From: Carya illinoinensis
Lineage: Eukaryota; Streptophyta; Magnoliopsida; Fagales; Juglandaceae
DNA: 64,000 bases
Direction of reading: 5' to 3'
NCBI RefSeq assembly: GCF_018687715.1
Contig: NC_056766.1
Coordinates: 42,572,933-42,636,932, forward strand
Part shown: positions 35,676 through 47,662 of the stretch, one piece after another
Layout of the letters: each line of letters opens with the position of its first letter
Position numbering within the stretch: the first letter of the stretch is position 1
Position numbers and translations under genes: made by a program
Notes under the pieces: generated by a model
What the model was told of the DNA's origin: nothing
The model's input: only the letters and a program-made list of their open reading frames with translations
Databases searched by the model: none

Positions 35676-37713
35676 TTATGGGTCAGGGGAATCGTTACAC
35701 TGAGTCTGTCGATACGACTCAGTGAATGAAGGATGATCCTTAAAGAACTCCTGAAGCAATCTATCAGTCTGCATCTGATGCGCCCTAAGAGCCCGCATCT
35801 CTGATCTCATTTCATCCAGCTGACTCTTATACGCTTCAGCATCTTTCTTATGTTGTTCAGAGTCTTTCTTGTGTCTTTCAATCTCAGACAGGTAGCATTG
35901 CATCTTAAGTTGGTCACGTTGTCTACTTGACTCGGGAATGACCATCTCCCCGAGTCCTCGCGCATATCCAGGTCGATGGCCAAGGACCTCCCTGAAGACA
36001 GTCGCAGCTGCCTCATCATTACGTTGCTCTGGTTCTAGGCCATCCAACCTACCTGTCATCTCCTTCTGCACATGCACAGAACAACGATTATTAACATAAG
36101 TTCTTCCTAACATATTACTCATTTATTATTGTCAAAAATAAACATTGTAGGGAGATGGACTGTATGTAATCTACTCACGTATGTTTCTTCTGTAGCATCT
36201 GTCACAAACTTGTTCTTCTTCTTCGACCAGCACGTCTCTTTATAGAAGTCAACCAAATTTCCATTCTCAGCGCGCTACAGAAGATGAGCAACACGTATAA
36301 GAAGTTTTTCGAGGTAGAAACATAAGTTTATTGTTTAACAATGTGCATGGAATTACAAATAGCACATCGTGTTAATCAACCAGTACCCAACTTTGTGGTA
36401 ATTATATCACAAAAATGCAAAGGAAAATGGATTCACATGTAGAGGAACGTTTTTATAGAAAATATGGGTTTGGAATGCGATCAAGATTATTAAAATGAAC
36501 ATGGTCAGTTGGGAGGCATTCTCATACCTTTTGCTCAAGGATTCGGACGAATGATTTACGTCCTGATGTGTGATTAATTGCCTGCTTCTTCCTGTTCTCC
36601 CGATTTTGAGATGAAATTTTCTGCAATGCACACGTTTTTTGGTTAGCTATGTTGAACAGCCACTATATTTGCCTCTTTAGACATACTAATGGAAGGATTT
36701 ATTACAGAAATTTGAGTTGGTTAATATATACCTTAAATGCATCACTGCCCCACCTTCCACACAACTTGACCCATACAAGAGGGTCCACCAAGCTTGTCCC
36801 ACTAGCTAACACCTCTTCATGGCTTTCAAATGATTGGTAAATCTTGTGCAAATCGTGATGGAAGGAGTTGAAGCGCTTACGAAGTGCCTTTGTCACCGTC
36901 AATCTGTGGTTTTCCCGTTCCCAGTCGAGCACGAAGTCAGACTACAATTCAGAGCAAACTAGTATTAATATTACGATTATGAGACATATAAACCACTTCA
37001 AACTCATCATATGATATCGAATTGATATCACTTACCCGAACACGATCAATGAGCTCCTCTTTCATGGCTTCTGGGACATCGGTCCAGCGCGCATAACTCA
37101 TGTCACAATATTGTTTAACAATCCAGGATACTCGTGTCGTGAACATAGAAGCATGCTCACACCACGGGGCAGTCTCACCATCATTTATCTTTAAAAGTAT
37201 TTTCCCGTACTTTCTCACCTTCTCAAACTTGATGCATCTAGCGGGCCCGCGAAATCGTTTTCTTTGTTGCTGCGTTACTTCAGGTTCTGTGGGGGCATCC
37301 GCAACTGTATTGAAAAACTCACTAGATTAGTATATGTAATGTCAAAGAAACATAATTATAACAATCACCTGCTATTTTGTCAATGCATTCAATATATATC
37401 GAAAAAGTCAATATACCAGTTTGTGGTATACTGGCGTCCTCCAATCTCGCGTCTTCTCTAGGAGGTGATTGTTCGCGCACTGGTGAGGCTTCCCGAGTAG
37501 GCGCTGGTGTGGGAATTGGGTTGGTAGATGGTGGGGGACTTGGGGGCTGTGTGGAGTCATCCGACGAGGATTGATTACACTCCTCCTGGCTGTGATATGA
37601 GGCAATTTTCGTTCCCCTTGGTCGGTTGTGGCGAGCCGAGTACGGTACATGGCGCCTAGCCCGAATACCTCGCAGCCTCCCTCCGCCTCTAGAACTGGGT
37701 CCGGCTCGGTCAC
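35676..37713 (-). CDS. CACTA TNPA-like / plant transposase (Ptta/En/Spm family) gene, spliced
   Basis: Six exons inferred from reading frames and GT-AG borders on the minus strand: about 37713-37417, 37304-37036, 36941-36732, 36620-36528, 36274-36179 and 36067-35679. The first is Arg/Gly- and Pro/Ser-rich. The second and third hold the core (YCDMSYARWTDVPEAMKEEL, DPLVWVKLCGRWGSDAFK). The fourth has NRKKQAINHTSGRKSFVRIL, typical of Ptta/En/Spm proteins. The fifth reads VDFYKETCWSKKKNKFV. The last carries EVLGHRPGYARGLGEMVIP and a C-terminal coiled coil rich in Lys and Glu. I see no stop within these exons. In En/Spm the TNPA product binds the subterminal repeats. The first exon border is least certain, and a start codon or further upstream exon was not fixed. 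Confidence 0.75.
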
Positions 37714-37803
37714 CTGCGTGTGTATTATTACAAAATAATTTTAACAAACGTTAGGTCCATTCCGTGAAAAAATCTGAAAGTAATACGAGAGTGGTTCGAA
37801 ATA

Positions 37804-37851
37804 AGATCAATTATCTACACTAACCCTTGCGTTAGTGTAGATAATTGATCT
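37804..37851. repeat. perfect 21-bp inverted repeat with 6-nt loop
   Basis: Arms 37804-37824 and 37831-37851 are exact reverse complements around the loop ccttgc. The arm-loop part ctaacccttgcgtta recurs at 37878-37892, and atctgaaagtaat occurs on both sides (37769 and 37849). It lies just upstream of the TNPA-like gene inside the CACTA. Confidence 0.95.
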
Positions 37852-37859
37852 GAAAGTAA

Positions 37860-38318
37860 TCAAGTATGTTAGTAGACTAACCCTTGCGTTATGATACACA
37901 TATAATTACAAAGGCCATGAAGAGAAAGGTATAAATTATATACCTTGATAATTAATAGCGCTCCTCATGCCGCCAGCTTGAAGATGGGATTGCATGATAA
38001 ATTGGTCTAGTAGGAGAAAGCAATTCCGACCAAAACTTGTCTGTGCAGTGGTTTTCCCTTAATGCAACGTAGTATTATTTTCCCCTCACCTGAATAAGCA
38101 TAATCATAGAAACACACATCATAAGTCAAACAATTTTAGAGCAAATAAGAATATAAAAACATCGAAGTGATATTCTACATATTAGTTCAGTCAAAGAAAT
38201 CAAAAAGTATACTTAATGTGGATAAAAAAAAACGACTAATCACAAAAGGTATTGAATACTTAATGTCACAGAATCTGTGGTACCAACCTTAATGCAAAGA
38301 AGTTCCTGGCATATTTTA
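37860..38318. other. CACTA spacer between the two transposon genes
   Basis: No coding sequence seen; AT-rich. It separates the 3' end of the TNPD-type gene from the first recognised TNPA-like exon. Confidence 0.4.
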
Positions 38319-41300
38319 TTAATCTGACCCAACATCATCGTCTGTGGATAGGTCCTCCTCATCTGAATATTCCCCCTCACTACACGCATCTTCAGAGCCA
38401 GAATTCATCATGTCATCATTAATAAAGTCTGATGAATCTATGCATTTACCATCCACATGCATGACTTCCCGTGCATCAATATGGCTAGGTGGTATATCAA
38501 GCCGATCCAGTGGAGTTGACACTGGATCAGAGTTATCACACTGCACTGGTTCATAATAATATGATGACTCATTTTCTTGATCGGCCTCATGGGTACTTGA
38601 TTCGCCATCATTAATATCTGTGTTACTCCTCGACATGGACGGAATGTTGTATACATTCCTATTTGTATAGTTCTGCACAACACCCCAATTCCCTTTCACC
38701 CTTAAATCTCTTATGTAGAAACATTGATCAGCCTGACTTGCCAACACGAACGGTTCATCCTTATACCAAATTCTGCTCAAGTTGACACTAATCATATGGT
38801 CGTCCACCCGTACCCCTCGTTTTCGATCACCAACGTCATACCAATCACATTCAAATAGGTACACCTGACGCACTCCATGTAGCGTAACTCTATGATATTT
38901 TTAAGACAACCGTAAAAGTCTGCATTATTTGTGGCCTCGTCCCCAGTTACCAAAACCCCAGAATTTTGTGTACGCCGGCGAAGTTCACGACCCTTCGTAT
39001 GAAACCGCTTTCCATTTATTATGCATGCATCATATGATGCAACCCAACGGTCAGGCCCCGCAAGCCAACGCATACAGATCAGCTGACACATCAAGTGGGT
39101 TCTTGGTACGATGTTCCTGGATCTATAGCAATATTGTTGAAGATTTACAAGTTTTTATTATTTTTCATAATTCCAAAACATGTCAAATAAATTTATGATG
39201 TCAACATAGATAAGTATGGAGGAGAACTTACACAGTGCTTGAACCAAGTTGCAAACTTGGTTTGATGCGTGCTCACGATGCTGTTTGGGTGTTGCACCCT
39301 ACATTTCTCATAGTGTTCCCTGAATTTGGAGCACATAATCGCAACACAGTTTCAACAAGCGTTATGGGCATGCATATATAAAAACTTGTTAAGTTTGAGA
39401 TGGAAGTAGATTTTGATCTAAAAGAGATTGATGCTTACTGTATATAGGGTCCAATCTCCGGACAATTGTTGAGCACATACCATATGGCTGCCTTAAAGAG
39501 TTTATCTTCTAATTGCACATTGGAAGCTATACCCAAAGGACGAACTTTCTTGTTAAAAACTCGGAATCCATCTATAGTTTCCTCTTCATCAGCATCAATG
39601 TTGCGGTCTGCTCGATTGAACTTCGTCTCAACATCTTGGAGGTATATGGAGCAAAATGTCAGGCATTCAGTGTGAATGTAGGCCTCGGCTATTGAACCTT
39701 CTGGTCGGGCCTTATTCTTAACATACCGCTTGAATTTGCCTAGATATCTCTCAAATGGGTACATCCACCTATATTGTACTGGACCTCCAAGTATAGCCTC
39801 ATGGGGCAAATGGACAGCTAGATGGACCATGACATCGAAAAAGGAGGGAGGGAATATCATCTCCAGTTTGCATAAAATGGTGACTATATCAGTTTGGAGC
39901 TGGGATAGGCGATTCACATCCAGTGTGCGAGCGCACAACTCTTTGAAGAAAGTGCTAAGTTCAGTCAAAGTCAAGGCAATGTCACTTCTTAAAAACCCCC
40001 CTGCAGCAATTGGGAGTAGTCTTTGAAGGAAAACATGACAGTCGTGGCTTTTCAACCCAGTGATTTTGCTATCACGTGTAGAAACACAGTTCGAGATATT
40101 GGAAGAGAACCCGTCTGGAAATTTGATATCGCGTAGCCACTCACATAACTTCTTCCTTTCATCTCCATGTAATGTGTACAGTGCATGCGGCATTGTTACA
40201 TGATCACCTTCACGCCTCAAATGTAATTCTTTTCTATAGCCCAATAACTCCAGGTCACGCCTTGAATTGATATTATCCTTAGTTTTTCCTGAACTGTTCA
40301 TTAAAGTGAAAAAGACATTCTCGGCAATATTCTTCTCAATATGCATAACATCTAAATTATGCCGAAGTCGAAGTGTTGACCAGTAAGGTAACGTGTAGAA
40401 TATGCTGCACTTTGTCCAATTCAGCTCTTCGGCAGTACGTTTTCTCTTCCTAAGAGATTTGCCAAACGTCACGTCCCCAATCATCTGCAATTGAGTTAGA
40501 ATATCGTATCCTCCCAAATCCCTTAGTGGCATGCGATGATCTTCTTTACTGTTGAACAACCCTTTCCTCCTTCTCCACATGTGATCTGGCTGTAAGAAAC
40601 GTCGGTGTCCCATATAACAATGTTTTCGGCCATATTTCAACCAATTGGAGTCCGTGTCAGCATTACAAGATGGACAAGCTAATTTTCCCTTTGTTGACCA
40701 GCCAGAGAGATTCCCGTAGGCAGGAAAGTCATTGATTGTCCACAACAATGCAGCATGCAGCGTAAACGTCTCCTTACTTGAGGCATCATATGTGGGTACC
40801 CCATATTCCCAGAGTTCAAGCAACTCATCCAGCAACGGTTGCAAGTAAACATCGATCTCATTCCCTGGTGACCTTGGCCCTGGAATAATCAGAGATGTTA
40901 TAAAGAATTGGTCTTTCATGCATGACCATGGCGGCAAGTTATACGGGACAAGGATCACAGGCCAAATGCTATGAGGTTTAGCCAAGTTGTTGAAGGGAGT
41001 GAAGCCGTCACTTGCTAGTCCGAGCCTAACATTACGAGGATCCGCAGCGAACCAACTATGATGTTCATCAAATTTCTTCCAAGACTCAGAGTCAGCCGGA
41101 TGTCTCATACTACTATCTTCTATTGCCCGATGCTCTTTATGCCATCTCATATCACCTGCTATCTTCGCAGACATAAAAAGACGCTGCAATCTCGGTTTCA
41201 ACGGAAAATGGCGCAACACTTTTTGAGGTATGACGCGTGATCCGTGTGTATTTGGCATCCACCTCGAAGCCTTACATACAGGGCATTCATTAAGCATGGC

Positions 41301-41996
41301 ATAATCCTTCTAGAATAAGATGCAGTCGTTGGGGCACGCATGGATTTTATGGTAATTGAAACCCAACCCGCGCTCCAAAGACTTTGACTCCTCATATGAT
41401 TGTGGTAAGAGCGTATCAGGAAAGGAAGACCGCAACAGATCAAGGAGCATGTCAAATGATCTAATTGACCATCCACCGATTGATTTGATGTGTAATAACT
41501 TCACAATGAAAGACAACTTTGTAAATGTTGTACACCCGTCGAAAAGAGGACGTCGGGCATCCTCCAGTAGCTTGTCAAAAGACGTTGCTGGTGAATCTTC
41601 AGGAATTGGTGGCCTATTTGATGATCCAGTGTTCTCTTGTGGCACATCAACAAAGGTGCCTGCACGCATGTCATCCAACATCTGCTGCATGTCATCAATG
41701 TAATCATCTTCGGGTATATCCTCATTCGAGATATCGTCGTCACTGACGTATTGTGTTGTATCCTCCTCCCCATGAAATATCCATTGTGTGTAATTTGGAT
41801 TGATCCCTTTCATGAACAAATGGGTTTCCACCTCAAATATAGGAAGCCACAGATTGTTAAGGCATGTACGGCAAGGACACCGAATGCGATCCCGTCCACT
41901 TGCATGAATTTGGGCTTGTGTCAGGAAATTTTTAACCTCTTCGGCGTATGCAGGTGATAATAGTCTATCGGGCTCATTCATCCAACTTTTGTCCAT
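38319..41996 (-). pseudogene. CACTA TNPD-type transposase (transposase-associated, Transposase_21, DUF4218, DUF4216)
   Basis: Start MDKSWMNEPDRLLSPAYAEE at 41996, a transposase-associated domain with CPCRTCLNN. The main body spans 41297-39435: LHAALLWTINDFPAYGNLSG (Transposase_21), then MIFPPSFFDVMVHLAVHLPH (DUF4218). A splice donor near 39437 leads to a small exon at about 39345-39232 and a last exon at about 39122-38319 with the DUF4216 block RQVYLFECDWYDVGDRKRG and an acidic tail. Lesions are an in-frame TAG at 41310-41312 where family members have Trp, and single-base frameshifts near 39060 and 38880. The transposase is therefore probably dead unless these are sequence errors. Domain order is normal for plant CACTA elements. 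Confidence 0.88.
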
Positions 41997-44090
41997 CTAA
42001 AAAAAGTGGGTGAGGAATAGAGTTAGACAAACAGAGCCCATGATTACCAGGTAGTTGATGAAGTCACGTTTGACAAACATGGAAAAATGAAGGCAAAATA
42101 TATGACCTTTGGGAACATCATGCAATTGCATGACGGGTATAGTACATGAAATTTGTGAATGAAGAAATGTAGAATTCATCCTTCATATGTCTAGTTTGTG
42201 GTATCTGTTGAAAGCCTTGCTCATATGAGAAAGGTGTGTATGTTACAAGTATCATAGAGTCCACAGTTGAGTTAGTGGAATGAGTGAGGAAATTTGAGTT
42301 GTACATTAGACATCAAGTAATAAGAGAAGCCTCTGATCACATGGTATCACAATCTTGATTGAGTGATTATATTTAGTTACCAATTGGATCCCTAAACGAA
42401 CAGCATTTCCAAATCCCTATATCTATTCACATCAGTTCACTCAAGGTCTTAAGTAATTACTGCCACTAATGCTGCAACTTTCCTTCTGTTTTTAATGGAA
42501 ATTAATTAATGAATGATCAAGTTGACAACCCTTTAATTAATTTCATCTAAAATTAATTTAAAGTGGATTATTATTAGAACCAAAATGATTATAAAAATAA
42601 ATTTATAATCATATTAATATATGTTAAATGTCACAAATTATTTTTAAGACCACAAATTTATAGCAATTTGTAAATTTATTTATTTAGAATTATAACATTT
42701 TTATAATTATATGCTCAAATTATAGTTGACGTTTTAACAAAAAAAAAAAAAAACCCCCAATCTGGTCAACCCTTTAATTTCTTCTTGAGTTAGCTGGTCA
42801 ATAACTCTTCCTTAAATGCAAATGTCAAACTGCTCATGTGGCCCTTGGCCTGCCTCTCTTATCGGCACTAAAGGAAGGCTAGAGCCTAATGGTAGAGGCA
42901 AAACCCAAAGATTTGAAGTATTGGCAGAGAGAGATCCAGAGGCCTGTACAAAAAGGGACATGACTCTTGCTTAAGGGTGACCTTCCTTAAAATCTAGATT
43001 TGTTGGGTTTCTCGTATAGGGTCGGTGGCCATCGATCCTTAAATCATCAATTTATTTATTTTTCTAATTCAGTTTAACTAATCTATTTCATATAGATAAA
43101 CAAAAGTATATTGAGTCTTTTGTTTATTAATATAAATAAATAAAATAAAATCTATATTTCCATTCAATTAAATTTTTATAACAAAAGACTCAATTTTGTT
43201 ATCTGAGATCCCAAAACGAGTAAAAAGATAAATTAACTTTAAACAATCTAAAATACTAGGATATGATGTTCTATTCTTTTAATTTTTAAAAGTAAATTTG
43301 AATAATTCTATATAAAACACACACTAGTTATAACATATATATAACTAATATGTGATATTATAATCAACATATAAATAATCAGATCCCACATTGTACAAAG
43401 AATTCATAGGAGAAAAACAAGCTGTTTTAAACAGGCCATATATATAAGTGTAAACATAGAATTGGTCGTTAATGTTTTAGCTCTATATGTAAGAGTCAAA
43501 ATACTGTTTTAAACATGGAAGACAAACAATACAAAAATAGTATTGAAATTTTGGATTATTCGCTTTATACATGGTAGTCTTTAAAACCAAAAAGTCCATA
43601 CCAAGTCCACTGGTTTATGCATCTAGGAATTCAGCGATCTAAGTTCTTGTACTTTTCTGCCACTCACAGCAAATCAAGACAGAAAGTAGGCCAAAAATAC
43701 AAAATCATAGTTACCTATTTAGCAACAACAGTCGCGGCAGGATGTGCGTGATGTTAGACAGGCTATTGCTGCACAATGGCAATCTGCTGCAAATTCAAAC
43801 CAAATGCAAATTGAAACACACAATTATTTCCAAGAAAGAGACAGGGCCTAAGCAACCAATTATTAAAACAATATTAGTAGTAAAACATATTATACTGCAG
43901 GTGTTTCGCAGTTGTTAAAAGTTAAGAAGTGTTATGACAGGTGATCCCTAATCTCAGAAAAAACTGATGTGGGAAGTTTTACATTAAGTTCATTGCCTGC
44001 TTAATATTCTCAAAGAATTAAAAACAGATGATTATATAAGTACAAAAGAAATCAGGACAGAATTTATGGTCACCACACCCCCCCCCCCAG

Positions 44091-44122
<32 letters not shown>

Positions 44123-46171
44123 AAACCATAAAAATAACATGCTTGTACTCACTGTTTGTAAATTAGCAATCTTTTTGACAAATCTTTTTTTTTTTTTTTT
44201 TTTGATAAGAGGAAACATATTAAGGATCTGAAAGAATCTTTTTGTGACCTTCAAAGACATATCATCCTTCCTATGGCAACAAAACTAGTTTTCTTGACTA
44301 GTTTGCAGGCAATGGTTGCTCATGGAGACCTTGGAGCGGAACTGCCAATCGAGGAAGTTCCTTTATTACAGGTGAATTGATGTTAGCGATATGCATCACA
44401 TCTTTTTTCTCTAAACTTATTCATAAAGTTGCTCGACATAAATAGCTTTGATGTATGATCTATTTTTTTGGTGTGGGTATAAAATGTTTGGGAAGAATAG
44501 ATTTAACAATCATATGCATGTTCAATTAAACAAGTTAAAGGAAGAACCCCCATACATCTTGATCCAAAAATGGAGTTGTCAGATTTGCACTTTTACTTTA
44601 GTTTATAATAAGTATATAAGAGAATAAAAATTAACTTTTTTTTATACTTTATTTAATACATATTTAATACATGTGCACTAAATTTTAGCAAAGAGATTTA
44701 CTTTAGCCCGGTAGTTTTTTACTCAAAACTCGTGAAATGTTGATACTGTAACTATTTACAGTATTACAAACTGCCATAGAGTACTTAAAGCAAGCGATAT
44801 CTGCAAGTAATAAATGTGTAACCTACTCTTAACAAAAAAACACAAAAAATGCTATGCCATATTCGCCTATTTGATAAAAACTAAACTGTGGCTTCTAAAT
44901 GCATGATGCAAAAGTGAGTACTCTTTTGCTGATCTAAGTTCTTATAAATGATTCAAAGACTCTTCTACATCATATTAGTGATCATGAACATAGAGCAATC
45001 AAAAGGGTAATTTGTCATCCGTTTTCCAAAACTCATATGGCATCCAAAAATGTCTAGCTGGAAAAAACTCTGTTGAACATTTTCTAGCTAACTAACACAT
45101 AGGTCTTTTATGTTTTTTGATAGATATTATGGATTTTATTCATAGTAAATAGGCATAGCCCAAGTACACGGGTAGTATACAAGAGAATAAACCTAAGTAC
45201 AATCTAAAGCAGAAACAGAACTAAAGAAAAACATTACAAATGTTGATATCCCTTAAAAGATAACTCGCCCAAAAGTTTAAAGTGTTGAGGGAAGAGATAA
45301 CCCTGATTTGTATGGAATATGCACACTAAAATCATGTAGAGGAGTTCTCTTATACTATCTCTTTTATACTTCAAAAATTAAAATCACATACCTATTTAAG
45401 TGAAAAAAAGAATACTTAACACAATACAAATTAAAAACTGTCTGAAGGCTAGGGAAAATGATCACCACAAACCAACAACATCAAACCAGCCCCACAGGGT
45501 ACTATAACAGAAACAAACCAATAAAACACAAATCATCCATGCAACAAATAAAGTATAAACCATACAAAGGAACAGATGAGAACTCAGAAATGTCAGGGAC
45601 CGAAAAGTAAGAAACTGGAGAAGCACAGATTTCAAATAAAAACCCTAAGCAACTCGCTGCATAGGCCAAAAACTAAGAAACAGTTCAATTTAGTAATTTT
45701 CCATAGTGATAAAATCAGATAAACTAAATACCAGAGAACAGCCCAGCAGCATTTAATTTAAAATCACTAAAGCCAGTTATATCTATCTTGGCAGGTCGGC
45801 TACCATTTGCATCATTATTGAACTGCAATTGGGGGTTTCAGAATGGAATATTGTTTCCATTTTACATTCAAGTCCAAATTTTAAAACTATAGTTCAATTA
45901 GGAAGCAAAAAATCAGTTGTCTAATACCGAACGAAAAGGATGGGGCTAAAAAATTATAACTTGAAGACAACGTGGGTGTGTGGTGAGAAGCAGAGAAGGA
46001 GAAGGTGCTTACCAGTGGTCGGCAACTCAGAACTCCAACAACTTCACAAGCCGTGCAGCACCAACTTTCCCATTCAATCTTCGGTGGAGATAGAGAAGGG
46101 GAAACAACTGAATGCCCTAGGATTACAAAATCAGAGGGTTTTCACGAGTGAGAGAGAGAGAGATAGTGTGT

Positions 46172-46203
<32 letters not shown>

Positions 46204-46500
46204 CGAAGAATGGAACCTGAAGCTTTCAGCCGTATGGACTCTGGTTCAACCTCCGTGGGAAGAAAATGGCGTGGGGGTGGTGTGGCTAAATCGCTGGAGA
46301 TTTCCTTCGGCTGAAATAGGTAAGCATATGGCGTCGGTGGTCTTTTGGAGAAGGACAGAACGTATAGAGGCTGTGGAGAACGAAGGAGCAGGCCGTAGGG
46401 AATCGGGGGGTGGGTTTTGGTGGTTGCAGGGGGGGACGCGGGATGAGGATGAAAAATAAGACTTCGTGCCCAAAGATAAAGGTAAAGTGACGTAGTTTAG
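41997..46500. other. CACTA 5' non-coding region
   Basis: About 4.5 kb upstream of the transposase ATG with no supported gene. It includes a C run then A run at 44079-44120, a T run at 44186-44203, and AT-rich DNA at 42550-43400. A GC-rich block with a (GA)n tract at 46148-46460 lies close to the transposon 5' end, as the GC-rich untranslated first exon does in En/Spm. A long 5' UTR intron is plausible. Confidence 0.4.
46148..46203 (+). repeat. (GA)n microsatellite
   Basis: Two GA/AG-rich runs (gagagagagagatag, then a run of about 13 AG units) near the CACTA 5' end. A Glu/Arg-repeat reading frame here is an artefact of the repeat. Confidence 0.85.
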
Positions 46501-46702
46501 GCGATGGGAAAAGTATATTGTAATATAGCAGCGATTTTATAATCGTTGCAATAGTTATTATAAGCCCCGGCTAGTAAATGGTTTTATTAGATCATGAATT
46601 TCGCGGGGATTTTTAACTCGCCGGCAAAACATACTTTTGCCAACGAAATATTTTTCAGCGATTATTAAATCGCCGGAATATCCCCGATTTCTTGTAGTGT
46701 CA

Positions 46703-46897
46703 TGGAAATCCTGTGAGATTGAATTGAAAGTTCATCCATGTGTGCTCCCTAAGAATGTTGATGTCGAGATTGAAGATTCAATAGCCTCAATAAATGCGAT
46801 TCAAGTTTCTAAGAGACACCGTGATGGTGATGATTACGTACAGCTTGGAATCCAATTCGAACCCACAACAAAAGAGGCCTTCTTCAACTTGCTTTGA
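46703..46897 (+). other. host coding-like sequence disrupted by the CACTA insertion
   Basis: 65 open codons following the target duplication (KVHPCVLPKNVDVEIEDS ... DGDDYVQLGIQFEP) to a TGA at 46897. A paralogous, more decayed copy without the transposon is at 52004-52170. The codon content and an acidic, protein-like composition suggest a former exon, possibly from the TNL cluster, but I do not recognise the family. The frame runs back into the last 60 bp of the CACTA. Confidence 0.45.
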
Positions 46898-46901
46898 GAC
46901 C

Positions 46902-46989
46902 AAATAGATCACTTTAATTAAGGATATCAATGGGCCAACTAAATCAAATAGATCACTTTAATTAAGGATATCAATGGGCCAACTAAATC
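46902..46989 (+). repeat. 44-bp tandem duplication
   Basis: The unit starting aaatagatcactttaattaa and ending caactaaatc occurs twice head-to-tail (46902-46945 and 46946-46989). A single related copy is at about 30640-30685. Confidence 0.9.
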
Positions 46990-47662
46990 AATCTTTCAAT
47001 TGGATTTGACACAATGTTACCTACTCGTTGCAATTAATTGAGTACTGACACTCATGACCTTTCCTTCGTTCTTTTTAATCACATCGATGACCGTGACTAC
47101 AACCACTCAACTTTGGTCGGTATTGGATATGGGAAATGTATTGGAAAGGAAAGAGATTCATGGATTTTGACATTGAACCGCATTATATATTTTCTGATTT
47201 GATTGGTGGATTCATAAGATTATGATAATTCTTTTCTATTTGAGAAATGATAATTCCATCAAAATCTTGTACACCTTTTTATTGAATTTTTTAAAAAAAA
47301 TTGTACTTAATAGTTAAGAAAATATTTTTTTAATAATGTTTAAAAATATTTAAAGTGGTTTATAAAATATTTGAAAATAAAAAATTTACTATTCAATATC
47401 AAATTTTCTATGAAATTAGCACCACTCTTTCTATTAAAACATAATAAAGTCGATTGCGGTGGAACCAAATTGATCATTTTATACAACTTTGAAGGTTGAA
47501 AGTTCTGCAGTGGTGCGGTATGATGATTAATTAGCTGGCATGCTTAGTTGACGTTGTTGCTGAGAAGTTTCTCCTTTCTTTGACCCACCGTATCTCTATA
47601 TAATTGGACCTCTTGTTAAATTGTAATCGTGCATACGTACTGAGAGCGTGACTTCTTCTTCT
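46990..47662 (+). promoter_or_regulatory. upstream region of TNL copy 2
   Basis: Contains the module ggaaaggaaagagattc (near 47147), the module ccaaattgatcattttatac (47464-47483), gcttagttgacgttgttgctgagaag, and a TATA box at 47597-47603 (ctatataattgg) about 60 bp before the first Met. The same elements in the same order precede the TIR exon at 62289. Activity is inferred from conservation only. Confidence 0.6.

Larger units (their letters stand above)
30876..46699 (-). mobile_element. CACTA (En/Spm-type) DNA transposon, 15.8 kb, complete ends
   Basis: The left end is CACTACAACAGATTGG. The right end, read on the minus strand, is CACTACAAGAAATCGG. The first 16 bp match at 13 positions. The flanking 3-bp target duplication is TCA (30873-30875 and 46700-46702). 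Inside are subterminal palindromic repeats, a TNPD-type transposase gene and a TNPA/Ptta-type gene, both on the minus strand, so the transposon 5' end is at 46699. A paralogous unoccupied site at 51991-52010 reads cacaacctgctcatggaaat, confirming both boundaries. Confidence 0.95.

Noticed and set aside
46148..46459. 103-codon frame beginning with Glu/Arg repeats
   Set aside because: Produced by the (GA)n microsatellite; it lies in the CACTA 5' non-coding region on the strand opposite to the transposon genes.
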